From JAAYJR01 sp964563975 (GTDB taxonomy: Bacteria > Bacteroidota > Bacteroidia > Bacteroidales > Prolixibacteraceae): a stretch of DNA of 37,324 nt. The notes under the pieces were generated by a model. That model was not told the DNA's origin, searched no databases, and saw only the letters and a list, made by a program, of their open reading frames with translations. This document shows positions 8,786 through 17,215 of the stretch, in pieces (the stretch's first letter is position 1; every line of letters starts with the position of its first letter). Both the position numbers and the translations under genes were made by a program. Location: NCBI GenBank assembly GCA_964563975.1, contig CAZLZJ010000019.1:1-37324 (forward strand), written 5' to 3'.

Positions 8786-8949
8786 AAAGGGTTTTATGAA
8801 AAAAAAATATCCTATAATGATATTAAAAAGATAATTAACTATGTAACAACATGTTATTATTGAATTGATTTTAAACTGCAAAAAATATTTGTATATGACA
8901 ACTATTAAGATTATTTTTGAAGCAGAAAGATTAGTTCTTTAAAAATTTT

Positions 8950-9138
8950 ATCCGCATCGATTCAGCAGTTGGTAAACTCAACAGATCTTATTAAACTGAG
9001 AAAGCTTATCGATCGTAAAAACAGGCCTTGTAGTTCCGGCTTTTGCCGGAATGAGTCGAAAGACCAGCGGACGTTTGAACGGTCGGGCACTCAAATCCTG
9101 TCAAACCGGGGTTTTACTCAAACGGAATTGATGCGGAT
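8950..9138. mobile_element. MITE-like element with 14-bp terminal inverted repeats
   Basis: ATCCGCATCGATTC at 8950-8963 is matched in inverse orientation by GAATTGATGCGGAT at 9125-9138, with 13 of 14 bases pairing. The 189-base interior is visibly richer in G+C than its AT-rich flanks and contains a perfect hairpin (TTCCGGC at 9034-9040, GCCGGAA at 9045-9051, loop TTTT). There is no coding capacity for a transposase. No clear target-site duplication is seen beyond A/T-rich flanks. It could instead be a structured RNA or a decayed insertion. Confidence 0.4.
9034..9051. repeat. Perfect GC-rich inverted repeat
   Basis: Seven-base arms TTCCGGC and GCCGGAA with a TTTT loop, inside the MITE-like element. 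The shape resembles extragenic palindromic repeats. I found no second copy in this window. Confidence 0.5.
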
Positions 9139-9142
9139 TTTT

Positions 9143-10786
9143 CTATTTGTGTACCAAATTATTGTTTGTTTTTATTGCTCTGCCGGAAATCAGCAAAAGA
9201 ATGATTAATGCAGAAACAAAAAGGGAGGCCCTTGCAATATAATCTCCATATCTGACATAAAAAGTAATTTTTGAATTATAATTAACGGTGCCATCTATTA
9301 CAGCCTCTGTCCACCAGTCTGTCTTTCCCGTTACATCGCCTTTTTGATTAATAAAACATGAAATCCCCGTATTGGCAGATCGTACTACACTTCGGCGTGT
9401 CTCAACAGCCCTTAGCCTGGCAAAAGACATATGCTGTTTATAACCGGGTGTGTTTCTCCACCAGCCATCATTGGTAATAATAACAATAATCCCTGCGCCC
9501 TTCTTTACTGATCTTCCGATATACTCTCCAAACACTGACTCATAACAAACGGCCGGTGCAACCTTACGACCGTCTTTAAGAACAAAGTCAGACGGCTCCT
9601 CCTGCACACCGAGACTTCCGGTTGTCCCGCCAAGATGAAAAACCAGATCGCTCATAAATCCCAAATATTTTTTAAACGGCATTTTTTCAACCCCTACCAC
9701 TAAAATAGACTTATGATATAGTTGATCACGTACACCTTTTCCAATGAACAGTGCAGAATTGAAAACATCAAATACCACCCCCTGTCTGTTCCTGGCAGTA
9801 GAACTTGCAGCTCCTTTATCCGGGTAGATTTTACTTGTTGAAGCACCAAATATAATCTCAGCTTCAGGATAATTCGTTAGCCAATCAGATATATGATTAT
9901 AATAAAAATTCAAATGCAAATGATCCTGACTCCATTCAAAATATCTTTCAAAGACAGTTTCAGGACCAACTATCAATTCAGTATTATTGTTGCTCTTTTC
10001 AGAAGCCAGTTTTAACATTATTTCCATTTTTTCCAATTCAGCCTTACTGTCAAAATTCTCAGAATAGGGATCAATATTTGGCTGAACAATAACAGTCTCT
10101 ATGGGATCTTCCTTCTCTTCATATTTAAAATAGAGAAATAGTGAAAATGAAACCGGGATCACCAATATAAGCAGGAGACCGGCTAATTGAGCCTTCACTG
10201 TTTTTGAAGAGGACTTCTCAATAATATTTCCTGATAATTTAAAAATTAAAATATTTATTATAAATATCCATAATGTACCTCCCAATATTCCTGTATACTC
10301 ATACCATTGAATAATCTTTATACTATTTGCAAAGCCATTGCCAAGATTCAGCCATGGCCATTCAATATCCCAGTGATAGTGAAAAAACTCAAATGCTATC
10401 CAAAACACTGTAATAGCCATTAAACCTATATTTCTGTTAATATGTTTTCTTACCGCATACCCTAACCACCATACCAGCGACATCAGAAATGAATTAACAA
10501 CAATTGCCATTACGGCTCCGGCAAGAGTAGCATAGGCGATCCACCAGGTAGTAAGGCCATTCCATATAAGAAAAGAGAGAAAAGTATATTTCCAAAATCT
10601 TACTCCGCTATAAGCCATTCTGCTTTCAGCAAAAAAATCCTCTATCCAAAACAGGGGTACTAAAGATATAAAAAGAGACCACGAAGGAAATCCCAACCAG
10701 GGAAGAGTTAATAATAAACCTGATAAAACAGAAAGAATTAATCGAAAAAGCCACGATCTTGCTATGAGATTTGCTGACAAATACAT
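9143..10786 (-). CDS. lnt: Apolipoprotein N-acyltransferase
   Basis: The 547-residue protein has six to eight N-terminal membrane helices (to about 220), a nitrilase-fold periplasmic domain (about 230-500) and a last helix (about 518-536). The nitrilase triad is visible: Glu276 in VGPE, Lys359 in YHKS and Cys414 in PAVCYES; Glu367 matches the additional essential Glu of E. coli Lnt. It N-acylates the amino-terminal cysteine of lipoproteins in the inner membrane. The gene is monocistronic and divergent from the amidase gene. Length is slightly above the E. coli enzyme (512), mostly through longer loops between the Glu and Lys positions. Confidence 0.95.
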   Translation of the reverse strand: MYLSANLIARSWLFRLILSVLSGLLLTLPWLGFPSWSLFISLVPLFWIEDFFAESRMAYSGVRFWKYTFLSFLIWNGLTTWWIAYATLAGAVMAIVVNSFLMSLVWWLGYAVRKHINRNIGLMAITVFWIAFEFFHYHWDIEWPWLNLGNGFANSIKIIQWYEYTGILGGTLWIFIINILIFKLSGNIIEKSSSKTVKAQLAGLLLILVIPVSFSLFLYFKYEEKEDPIETVIVQPNIDPYSENFDSKAELEKMEIMLKLASEKSNNNTELIVGPETVFERYFEWSQDHLHLNFYYNHISDWLTNYPEAEIIFGASTSKIYPDKGAASSTARNRQGVVFDVFNSALFIGKGVRDQLYHKSILVVGVEKMPFKKYLGFMSDLVFHLGGTTGSLGVQEEPSDFVLKDGRKVAPAVCYESVFGEYIGRSVKKGAGIIVIITNDGWWRNTPGYKQHMSFARLRAVETRRSVVRSANTGISCFINQKGDVTGKTDWWTEAVIDGTVNYNSKITFYVRYGDYIARASLFVSALIILLLISGRAIKTNNNLVHK

Positions 10787-10961
10787 TTTCTATTTATTCA
10801 ATTTTACTTAAAAAAAACAAATGACAATGGTTCTTTTTATCTTTAAAATCATCCTTATTGTTAAGTTATTAACAACTGACGGGTGATAGATACATTCATT
10901 TTAGAATTCTTTTATGAAAACTAACCGCTATTTTAGCTTTTAGTTTATAATTATAAATAAC

Positions 10962-11990
10962 ATGTTTGGGCCAAACTTACATATAAATAAAGACTTGAAA
11001 ATTATTTTTTTGTTTTTTTTGACTGTTCTGCTTATTCCCCTTTCAGTCAATTCCCAAACAAAAGAGGTTATTGCTCAGCCGGGTGAAGGCATTTACCGGC
11101 TTCTTTCAAGGAACGGATTGCCTCCCGAAAAATATTTAAATATCTTTATCGAGATCAATAAAGATAAACTCGGCCCGGGAGATATGCTTTATGCAGGGAA
11201 AAAATATATTCTGCCCGATCAGGCTGATGAAAGTAAAGCAAAGTCCGGTAAAAATATTATTAAGTTAGATATTTTCGGGAAAGATTACAGTGAGGTTGAA
11301 ATTATCAATAATAAATTAAATGGTGCAGTATATCATCTGATGTCCGGCCATGGCGGTCCGGATCCGGGCGCTGTGGGGAAATACGGTGACTGGCTGTTAT
11401 GTGAAGACGAATATGCTTATGATGTCACTTTGAGGCTTGCAAGAAATCTTATTCAACATGGAGCCACGGTATATATGATTACTTTTGATCCTTATAACGG
11501 AATCAGGGATGACAACTATTTAAAACCCGATAAAAATGAAAAATGTTATCCCAACCTTACAATTCCATTAAACCAAAACAAGAGGTTAAAACAACGAACA
11601 AATGCAGTAAATAATTTGTATAACAAGCACCGCGGTCAATTTCAAAGAATGGTAGCAATTCATCTGGACTCAAGAAGTCATGGTGAAAATATCGATGTAT
11701 TTTATTACCACGATGAAAGAAGTGAAAAAGGAAAAAAAGCTGCAAAAATTCTTCAAAGTACATTTCAAAAAAAATATGATACCCATCAGCCTGGCCGTGG
11801 ATATAAAGGTACTGTATCTTCAAGAAATCTATATGTGGTAAGAAATACCCTTCCGGTGGCAGTCTATATTGAGTTAGGAAATATAAACCATAAAAGGGAC
11901 CAGCAAAGGTTTATTCTCCCAAACAACAGGCAAGCATTGGCTAACTGGCTGACTGAAGGGCTTATCACTGATTTCGAAACCAATAAATAG
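10962..11990 (+). CDS. Secreted N-acetylmuramoyl-L-alanine amidase with N-terminal LysM-like domain
   Basis: The 342-residue protein has a signal sequence with its hydrophobic core at residues 13-29, a LysM-like segment (about 36-86: GEGIYRLLSRNGL ... GDMLYAGKKYILP) and a C-terminal Amidase_3 domain (about 122-338). Zinc-site candidates are His130 in GHGG, Glu148 or Glu150 in CEDEYAYD and His234 in IHLDSR; Glu304 in YIELGN is the likely catalytic acid. The enzyme cuts the bond between MurNAc and the stem peptide in the periplasm, in cell separation or wall turnover. It is divergent from lnt. No Shine-Dalgarno precedes the ATG, which is normal in this phylum. Confidence 0.92.
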   Translation: MFGPNLHINKDLKIIFLFFLTVLLIPLSVNSQTKEVIAQPGEGIYRLLSRNGLPPEKYLNIFIEINKDKLGPGDMLYAGKKYILPDQADESKAKSGKNIIKLDIFGKDYSEVEIINNKLNGAVYHLMSGHGGPDPGAVGKYGDWLLCEDEYAYDVTLRLARNLIQHGATVYMITFDPYNGIRDDNYLKPDKNEKCYPNLTIPLNQNKRLKQRTNAVNNLYNKHRGQFQRMVAIHLDSRSHGENIDVFYYHDERSEKGKKAAKILQSTFQKKYDTHQPGRGYKGTVSSRNLYVVRNTLPVAVYIELGNINHKRDQQRFILPNNRQALANWLTEGLITDFETNK

Positions 11991-12013
11991 ATATTTATCA
12001 TCAAAATTTATAT

Positions 12014-12041
12014 AAAGTTTACTTTTTTAAAAATAAACTTT
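12014..12041 (+). terminator. AT-rich hairpin after the amidase gene
   Basis: AAAGTTTA at 12014-12021 pairs with TAAACTTT at 12034-12041. It follows the amidase stop by 24 bases. The distal arm overlaps the -33 box of the promoter described next. Confidence 0.4.
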
Positions 12042-12071
12042 GGTATTCTTCTAATTTAGTATTACATTTGC
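12039..12071 (+). promoter_or_regulatory. Bacteroidota-type promoter in front of a candidate small RNA
   Basis: TTTG at 12039-12042, a 20-base spacer, then TACATTTGC at 12063-12071. Both boxes match the Bacteroidota consensus exactly and the spacing is ideal. Transcription should start near 12077. No coding sequence follows on this strand before the terminator at about 12145. Confidence 0.6.
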
Positions 12072-12075
12072 AATG

Positions 12076-12152
12076 CAATACGTCCTGTATTGCTTGTGTG
12101 TTTGGGGGTTAACATTAATAAAGGGCAGCTATTGAGCTGCCCTTTTCTTTTC
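12076..12152 (+). ncRNA. Candidate intergenic small RNA (about 75 nt)
   Basis: The predicted transcript starts in or next to a perfect hairpin (GCAATAC at 12075-12081, loop GTCCT, GTATTGC at 12087-12093). It continues through an unstructured linker with a G5 run (GTTTGGGGG around 12099-12108) and ends in a strong intrinsic terminator. Promoter, 5' hairpin, single-stranded centre and terminator form the usual plan of a bacterial regulatory RNA. I do not recognise it as 6S, SRP or tmRNA. The terminator may also serve the convergent DUF4924 operon, so the hairpin alone would not prove an RNA. Confidence 0.45.
12122..12150. terminator. Strong bidirectional intrinsic terminator
   Basis: GGGCAGCT and AGCTGCCC pair perfectly around an ATTG loop, followed on the plus strand by TTTTCTTTT and on the minus strand by TTTATTAAT. 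It ends the candidate small RNA on one strand and the L25-pth-S4-DUF4924 operon on the other. Confidence 0.85.
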
Positions 12153-12179
12153 AAAACATAATATACACTTACTTTTAAA

Positions 12180-12719
12180 TCAGATTTTTAATTTCCCGTT
12201 TTCAAAGTCTCTATAATAAAATGAGAGGTAACTAAGCCAATGACTTAAGCTTTTTATTGCCTCTTTTGTTGAGGAATTAATTGACTTTTTACGAACTTTA
12301 AGCATTAAGTACCCATATATACCATCAAGAGCAATCCTGACATCCGAATCCGCCTCAGGGTTTTTTCGTTTCAATTCAGCTAAAAAACCGGAAACTGTGT
12401 TGAAAATGGAACTGTATTTTTTATCAAATCCGGTTTCAATAAGCTTTAAATGCAGCTCATTCAAATCAGTTATCAGATTTAATAAAAACCTGACATGCCC
12501 TTTTTCTTTTTTGCCCTCTTTTTCCATCATTAAAATCAGATTATTATACCAATCTGAAATCTTATCAGCCGTTACATCATCTGATCTGTACGTAGGAGTC
12601 AATTTTTCTCTGATCATATCTATATCAAGATTGAAAGCCCTGATCAGATCTTCCACATGATATAAATACAAAATGTATTCGGCAATATTTTCATCTCTTT
12701 TTTTTAAAGCAGCCAGCAT
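12180..12719 (-). CDS. DUF4924 family protein
   Basis: This 179-residue, all-helical, cytosolic protein matches my memory of the DUF4924 family, which is confined to Bacteroidota and has no known function. Recognisable features are the N-terminal IAEYILYLYHVEDLIRAF segment and a C-terminal SLSHWLSYLSFYYRDFE. There is no signal peptide, membrane helix or catalytic motif. It starts two bases after the S4-protein stop and is the last gene of the L25-pth-S4 operon, which suggests a role near translation, but that is inference from position only. Confidence 0.8.
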   Translation of the reverse strand: MLAALKKRDENIAEYILYLYHVEDLIRAFNLDIDMIREKLTPTYRSDDVTADKISDWYNNLILMMEKEGKKEKGHVRFLLNLITDLNELHLKLIETGFDKKYSSIFNTVSGFLAELKRKNPEADSDVRIALDGIYGYLMLKVRKKSINSSTKEAIKSLSHWLSYLSFYYRDFENGKLKI

Positions 12720-12721
12720 GG

Positions 12722-13102
12722 TTAACGGAATTTTAAAAAATCATCAAGTTCTCGACGCTCTTTCTTAGTAGGCCTTCCGGAACCGGGCTTTCGATAAAAC
12801 CATGTAGCCTGTTTTTGTATCTCAAGCCGTTCAAGTTCCTCCGGAGGAGTAATATCTTCAACAAACCCTGAAACAAGAGTTGCAGATAAACGTTTATAAA
12901 CAGGTTCTATCACTTTGAACACTTTATAAATCGAATTATGCCTTACCTTTATAATATCTCCCTTATATACTGTTTTTGAAGGCTTTACCGGAATATTTCC
13001 AACAAGAACATGGCCTTTGATGCAAGCTTCAGAAGCTTTACTTCTGGTTTTAAAGATCCGGACTGCCCAAAGCCACTTATCAATCCTCATCTTTTGAACC
13101 AT
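12722..13102 (-). CDS. S4-domain RNA-binding protein (Hsp15-like)
   Basis: The protein is 126 residues, or 122 if translation begins at the second ATG (13088-13090). It carries an S4 domain from the start: MRIDKWLWAVRIFKTRSKA is the hallmark first helix pair, and VLVGNIPVKPSKTVYKGDII is the RNA-binding loop. The tail is basic (GSGRPTKKERR), as in Hsp15, which binds stalled 50S subunits carrying peptidyl-tRNA. It overlaps the 3' end of pth, whose product hydrolyses peptidyl-tRNA, so the two are translationally coupled and functionally related. Which of the two ATGs is used is not decided by a ribosome site. Confidence 0.88.
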   Translation of the reverse strand: MVQKMRIDKWLWAVRIFKTRSKASEACIKGHVLVGNIPVKPSKTVYKGDIIKVRHNSIYKVFKVIEPVYKRLSATLVSGFVEDITPPEELERLEIQKQATWFYRKPGSGRPTKKERRELDDFLKFR

Positions 13103-13667
13103 AATATTTTTTATTAAATAAATTCATTGTCCGATCAATACCCAGCGTACCAAAACTCTTAATTATCTCAATCGCCTCATCAATTCTTTCCGGTAGCAGG
13201 TTAACCTCTTCCTCAAGCCATTCGCTAAGAACATAATCAACCTGAAAACCTTTATAAAAGTTATCTCCAATCCCGAATCTCAACCTTGCGTAGTCATTAC
13301 TTCCAAGCACCTCTGATATATTTCTTAATCCGTTATGCCCCCCGGGGCTCCCTTTTGCCTTTATCCGAAGTTGTCCAAACTGCAAAGCCAGATCATCTGC
13401 GACCACTAAAAGATTATTAAGAAATATTTTTTCTTTCTTAAGCCAGTAATTTACAGCCCTGCCACTCAGGTTCACATATGTTGCGGGCTTTAAAAGTATA
13501 AAAATTCGCCCTTTATATTTATATTCTGCAACAAACCCATAACGCCTGTCATTAAAAGCAATATTGGACACCCCGGCAAGAGTGTCCAATATTTGAAATC
13601 CTATATTGTGACGTGTATTTTTATATTCCGAACCTATATTACCAAGTCCTGCTATTAAATACTTCAC
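13080..13667 (-). CDS. pth: Peptidyl-tRNA hydrolase
   Basis: Full-length 195-residue enzyme that frees tRNA from peptidyl-tRNA dropped by ribosomes. Active-site residues are in place: Asn10, His20 (catalytic base, in NTRHNIGF), Asn66, Asp91 and Asn112, within the diagnostic KGSPGGHNGLRNI stretch. The gene lies 17 bases after the L25 gene and overlaps the S4-protein gene by up to 23 bases, the usual Bacteroidota arrangement. Confidence 0.96.
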   Translation of the reverse strand: MKYLIAGLGNIGSEYKNTRHNIGFQILDTLAGVSNIAFNDRRYGFVAEYKYKGRIFILLKPATYVNLSGRAVNYWLKKEKIFLNNLLVVADDLALQFGQLRIKAKGSPGGHNGLRNISEVLGSNDYARLRFGIGDNFYKGFQVDYVLSEWLEEEVNLLPERIDEAIEIIKSFGTLGIDRTMNLFNKKYYGSKDED

Positions 13668-13684
13668 AAAATTTTATTTTAAAA

Positions 13685-14317
13685 TTAAGATTGAGGCTGA
13701 TCTTCAGCAGTATCTTCTCCTGATTCTTCCTGCTCTTCTTCCTCCTCTTCAAGAAGATCTATATCCGATTGAGATATCCTGGTCGTTACAACACCCACAA
13801 TAAGATTAGATTTATTATCTAAAAACTCAAGATTATCCTTTTTTACCTCATTTACTTTTATACTGTCTCCGATAGCAAGCTGAGTTATATCTATTTCAAT
13901 ATTATCAGGAAGATTTTCAGGTAATGCTTTTATCCTCAATAAACGCATATTAACCTTAAGCCTGCCTCCTGCCTTAACACCTTTGGCCATCCCGGTAACC
14001 TTAACCGGTATATTAATTGTCAATGGCTTATTGTCAATAACCCTCAAAAAGTCAACATGCATTAACATCTCTTCCACAGGGTGCCACTGCAAATCCTGGA
14101 TCATTGCTTTTTCTATCGTGCCATCAATATTAAGATCTATAAGATACACATTTGGTGTATAAACCAGATCTCTCAACTCACTAAACGGGACAACTAAATG
14201 AACAACCCCGTTTTTTCCATATAAAACACCGGGGACCATTCCTTTTTCCCTAAGCTCTTTTGCACTTTTCTTTCCCAAAATCTCTCTTTTTTGGGCTTTA
14301 ACTTCAATTGATTTCAT
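13685..14317 (-). CDS. rplY: 50S ribosomal protein L25/general stress protein Ctc
   Basis: The 210-residue protein has the N-terminal L25 domain that binds 5S rRNA (about 1-95) and the C-terminal TL5/Ctc beta domain (about 96-185). It ends in a very acidic tail of Glu and Asp runs (about 186-210). This long two-domain form is the usual one in Bacteroidota, unlike the short E. coli L25. The gene begins the operon with pth, the S4 protein and DUF4924, after a leader of about 180 bases. Confidence 0.95.
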   Translation of the reverse strand: MKSIEVKAQKREILGKKSAKELREKGMVPGVLYGKNGVVHLVVPFSELRDLVYTPNVYLIDLNIDGTIEKAMIQDLQWHPVEEMLMHVDFLRVIDNKPLTINIPVKVTGMAKGVKAGGRLKVNMRLLRIKALPENLPDNIEIDITQLAIGDSIKVNEVKKDNLEFLDNKSNLIVGVVTTRISQSDIDLLEEEEEEQEESGEDTAEDQPQS

Positions 14318-14518
14318 CTTTTAAAATTACATTAATAATTATGGTACTCAGTCTTTCCCGCAGTACGGGACCAACAGCATGCATAATTAAAGGTGTTTTA
14401 ATCCTCAAAATTGATAGCATCTGCTGAATAACAGATTTGCCGGTCAGTTATTGTAATGCAAAGGCTATTATAAAACACACTCTGAATGCTCCTGCTAAAA
14501 ACGGTGCAAAGATAAAAA
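14318..14518 (-). promoter_or_regulatory. L25 leader with candidate promoter and hairpin
   Basis: On the minus strand a -7 box TATCTTTGC lies at 14506-14514, with TTCG (one mismatch to TTTG) 19 bases further upstream at 14534-14537, inside the 3' end of prs. A transcript from near 14500 would carry a 180-base leader. Close to the gene start is a perfect hairpin TCCCG-TACTG-CGGGA (about 14357-14371). Autoregulation of ribosomal-protein operons through leaders is common, but nothing here proves it. Confidence 0.4.
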
Positions 14519-15460
14519 TTAGCGATAATATAGCGAACTTATTGACTGATTTTTATAAACTCTTCTTATTACTTCCCCCAAAGCATCTGCAACTGAAATA
14601 TATTTTATTTTCAAACAGTTGGTCTTAGGCAAAATTGAGTCTGTAAAATAAACATATTCAAGAGCTGACTGTTCGATACGTTCAACTGCCGGACCCGATA
14701 AAACGCCATGAGCAGCAAAAGCACGAACACTGTTTGCTCCCTCTCTCTTCATCAGATTTGCAGCTCTTGTGATAGTCCCTGCAGTATCGATCATATCATC
14801 CACTATTATTACATCCCTTCCCCTTACATCCCCAATAACCGTCATACTGTTCACTTCATTAGCCCTTGCCCTGGTTTTATGACAAATAACCATATCGGAG
14901 CCCAACAAACGGGCATAAGTATTTGCTCTTTTAGTTCCTCCAACATCGGGCGATGCTATAGTAATTTTATTCAGTTTCATATTACTGATAAAAGGTATAA
15001 ACAGGGCCGAAGCAAACAGATGATCGACGGGAACATCAAAAAAGCCCTGAATCTGATCAGCATGAAGATCCATTGTAATAACCCTGTCAACGCCTGCTGC
15101 CGATAGAAGGTCAGCCATCAGTTTTGCACCAATGGAGACCCTGGGCTTATCTTTTCTATCCTGACGTGCATAGCCAAAGTAAGGTATTACAGCAATAACC
15201 TGTGCTGCACTGGCACGTTTTGCCGCATCAATCATAAGCAGTAACTCTAAAAGATTTTCTGCAGGAGGCATAGTCGACTGTAGTATAAAAACATAAGCTC
15301 CTCTGATTGTCTCTTCATAACAAGGTTCAAACTCTCCGTCAGAAAAAACAGGGCAGGATGAAATACCCAAATCAATAGATAAGCTTTTACAAATTTTTTC
15401 TGCCAAATGTTTTGTTGCCCGGCCGGAGAAAATCTTTAATGGAGGATTGTTAGGACTCAT
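14519..15460 (-). CDS. prs: Ribose-phosphate pyrophosphokinase
   Basis: The 313-residue cytosolic enzyme makes PRPP from ribose 5-phosphate and ATP for nucleotide, His and Trp synthesis. Full-length class I PRPP synthetase features are present: the flexible-loop segment YFGYARQDRK, the metal- and ribose-phosphate-binding DLHADQIQGFF, and the PRPP-binding VDDMIDTAGT loop. The ATG at 15458-15460 is preceded by a plausible -7 box about 30 bases upstream. Confidence 0.97.
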   Translation of the reverse strand: MSPNNPPLKIFSGRATKHLAEKICKSLSIDLGISSCPVFSDGEFEPCYEETIRGAYVFILQSTMPPAENLLELLLMIDAAKRASAAQVIAVIPYFGYARQDRKDKPRVSIGAKLMADLLSAAGVDRVITMDLHADQIQGFFDVPVDHLFASALFIPFISNMKLNKITIASPDVGGTKRANTYARLLGSDMVICHKTRARANEVNSMTVIGDVRGRDVIIVDDMIDTAGTITRAANLMKREGANSVRAFAAHGVLSGPAVERIEQSALEYVYFTDSILPKTNCLKIKYISVADALGEVIRRVYKNQSISSLYYR

Positions 15461-15492
15461 TTATAACTCATTTTTATTTTGCCAATCTACAG

Positions 15493-15500
15493 CAAAATTA
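15493..15500 (-). promoter_or_regulatory. Candidate -7 box for prs
   Basis: Read on the minus strand TAATTTTG, matching TAnnTTTG, followed by C. The leader would be about 25-30 bases. No -33 TTTG is found at the expected spacing. Confidence 0.3.
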
Positions 15501-15564
15501 CAATTTTCTTTCTACTGCTGTTTTAATACTACCTCAATTTATTACTTTTCTTCTAAATTAACAA

Positions 15565-16164
15565 TTATATATTACCTCTGTTAACATCTGAAATAAATTT
15601 CAATATCTTCTCTCTCCCCAGGCCAGTTAATGAAGAGGTTTTAAAATACTCCGGCATACTCTCCCACTTTTCCAACATTTTCCTCTCATAATTTCTTATA
15701 TTATCTTCTAATTGCTCAGGCTTTAATTTATCTGTTTTAGTAAAAATAATTGAAAAAGGGATCCGGCTTATGCCAAGCCACTCCATAAATTCAAGATCTA
15801 TTGGCAAAGGTTGATGACGAGAGTCTATAAGCACAAAAAGTGAATAAAGATTTACCCGTTTCAAAATATATCCTTTAACAAATTTTTCCCATTTTTTGCG
15901 CTCTTGCATTGGCAGAGAGGCATAACCATAACCGGGAAGATCAACAAGGTACCACTCCTCATTTATCAAAAAATGATTAATTAACCTGGTTTTACCGGGC
16001 TTACCTGAGATTTTTGCCAGAGACTTCCGGTTTGTAAGCATATTGATTAACGAGGACTTTCCAACATTGGATCTTCCAATAAATGCATATTCAGGCTTAT
16101 TGGGTTCCGGGCATTTTTCCACCTCATTATTACTTACAATAAACCGGGCCTTTTTTATCTCCAT
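15565..16164 (-). CDS. engB: Ribosome biogenesis GTPase EngB (YihA/YsxC)
   Basis: The 199-residue GTPase is needed for late 50S subunit assembly. It has P-loop GRSNVGKSS at 30-38, a DLPGYG G3 motif, TKTD as G4 and SSLTG as G5, and the length is normal for the family. It lies 25 bases after the manA stop and may be co-transcribed with it. Confidence 0.95.
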   Translation of the reverse strand: MEIKKARFIVSNNEVEKCPEPNKPEYAFIGRSNVGKSSLINMLTNRKSLAKISGKPGKTRLINHFLINEEWYLVDLPGYGYASLPMQERKKWEKFVKGYILKRVNLYSLFVLIDSRHQPLPIDLEFMEWLGISRIPFSIIFTKTDKLKPEQLEDNIRNYERKMLEKWESMPEYFKTSSLTGLGREKILKFISDVNRGNI

Positions 16165-16189
16165 AAATTTAACAATTATCTGTTACCAA

Positions 16190-17176
16190 TTAAGGAATAT
16201 AAATTTCCAACAACTTTACTTCAGATGTAAGGGGTGTTAATTTTAATAGTTCCAGACTAGCGGGTATAAGAATAGTTTCACCCTTTTCTGCAACTATCTC
16301 CCCGGTGCTATACTTTATACTGAATCTTCCCTCAAAATTCATTAATATAATAAAAGAGTCGATTTTATGATAATCTCTTTCCATAGGTTTTTTAAAACAG
16401 ACAATATTTGTGGCAAAATAATCGCACTTAACAATTTCCACAGGCTCATCCGCTTTTGGAAAAAATTCAGTAAAAAAACCCGTATTATCATTAAAATCAA
16501 TTGCATCCAGCGCCAGATCGGTATGTAGTTCTCTCAAATTACCATATTTGTCTTTTCTGTCATAATCATAAATCCGGTATGTTATATCAGAAGTTTGTTG
16601 AATTTCGGCAACCAGCAATCCTTTTCCGATGGCATGGATTTTACCTGCAGGAATAAAAATCACATCTCCTGCTTTGACCTGTTTACTGCATAATAACTCT
16701 GCCAACCTGCTTTCCTGCACATACTTAGTGTAAACCTCTTTTGTAACCGGCTTTTTAAAACCTGATATTACCGAAGAGCCTTCATCTGCATGTAATACGT
16801 ACCACATCTCTGTTTTTCCATAAGCATAGTGCCTTGACCTGGCAAGTTTGTCTCCGGGATGTACCTGAACTGACAAATCCTCTTTTGTATCAATATATTT
16901 AATCAGAAGGGGAAACTCAATACCAAATTTTTCAAATATCTTTTCACCAACCAGGTCACCCATATATATTTCCACCAACTCGGTAATACTATTCCCTGCT
17001 AAATAACCATTACAAACCACAGAGACATTATCTTCAACGGCAGACAATTCCCATATCTCACCACAATTATCCACTCCGGAGCAATCTTTATTTAAAATAT
17101 CATTTAACAACTTTCCATCGCCCCAGATCCTTGTCTGCAAGATCGGATTAAATTTCAAAGGATATAAACCGGTCAT
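16190..17176 (-). CDS. manA: Mannose-6-phosphate isomerase, class I (short form)
   Basis: The 328-residue cupin enzyme interconverts mannose 6-phosphate and fructose 6-phosphate. Zinc ligands are visible: His106 in QVHPGDKLA, Glu123 in KTEMWYVL and His181 in PAGKIHAIG, with the preceding catalytic core intact. The length fits the short Bacillus and Bacteroidota form rather than the roughly 390-residue E. coli enzyme. It supplies mannose for surface polysaccharides or returns mannose to glycolysis. It follows smpB by 40 bases on the same strand. Confidence 0.93.
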   Translation of the reverse strand: MTGLYPLKFNPILQTRIWGDGKLLNDILNKDCSGVDNCGEIWELSAVEDNVSVVCNGYLAGNSITELVEIYMGDLVGEKIFEKFGIEFPLLIKYIDTKEDLSVQVHPGDKLARSRHYAYGKTEMWYVLHADEGSSVISGFKKPVTKEVYTKYVQESRLAELLCSKQVKAGDVIFIPAGKIHAIGKGLLVAEIQQTSDITYRIYDYDRKDKYGNLRELHTDLALDAIDFNDNTGFFTEFFPKADEPVEIVKCDYFATNIVCFKKPMERDYHKIDSFIILMNFEGRFSIKYSTGEIVAEKGETILIPASLELLKLTPLTSEVKLLEIYIP

Positions 17177-17196
17177 AATTAAAACTTATTTTTATA

Positions 17197-17214
17197 AATC
17201 TCTGCAAAGAGATT
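17197..17214 (-). terminator. Hairpin directly after smpB
   Basis: AATCTCT and AGAGATT pair perfectly around a four-base loop, two bases after the smpB stop. The following bases on the minus strand are A/T-rich without a long T run, so termination may be partial and allow readthrough to manA. Confidence 0.4.
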
Positions 17215-17215
17215 G

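Larger units (their letters stand above)
8741..9142. other. Intergenic region between the Rnf operon and lnt
   Basis: About 400 bases without a convincing gene. The left half (to about 8949) is AT-rich and contains the candidate Rnf promoter. The right half is the MITE-like element described separately. An open frame of 79 codons on the plus strand crosses the element and runs into the lnt 3' end; it has no recognisable domain and is taken as chance. Confidence 0.6.

Noticed and set aside
8969..9208. 79-codon plus-strand open frame across the MITE-like element
   Set aside because: It has no recognisable domain, crosses the right inverted end and runs into the 3' end of lnt on the other strand. 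It is best explained as chance in a GC-richer block.
14437..14628. 63-codon plus-strand frame between L25 and prs
   Set aside because: It overlaps the prs 3' end antisense and lies over the L25 leader; no domain or ribosome site.
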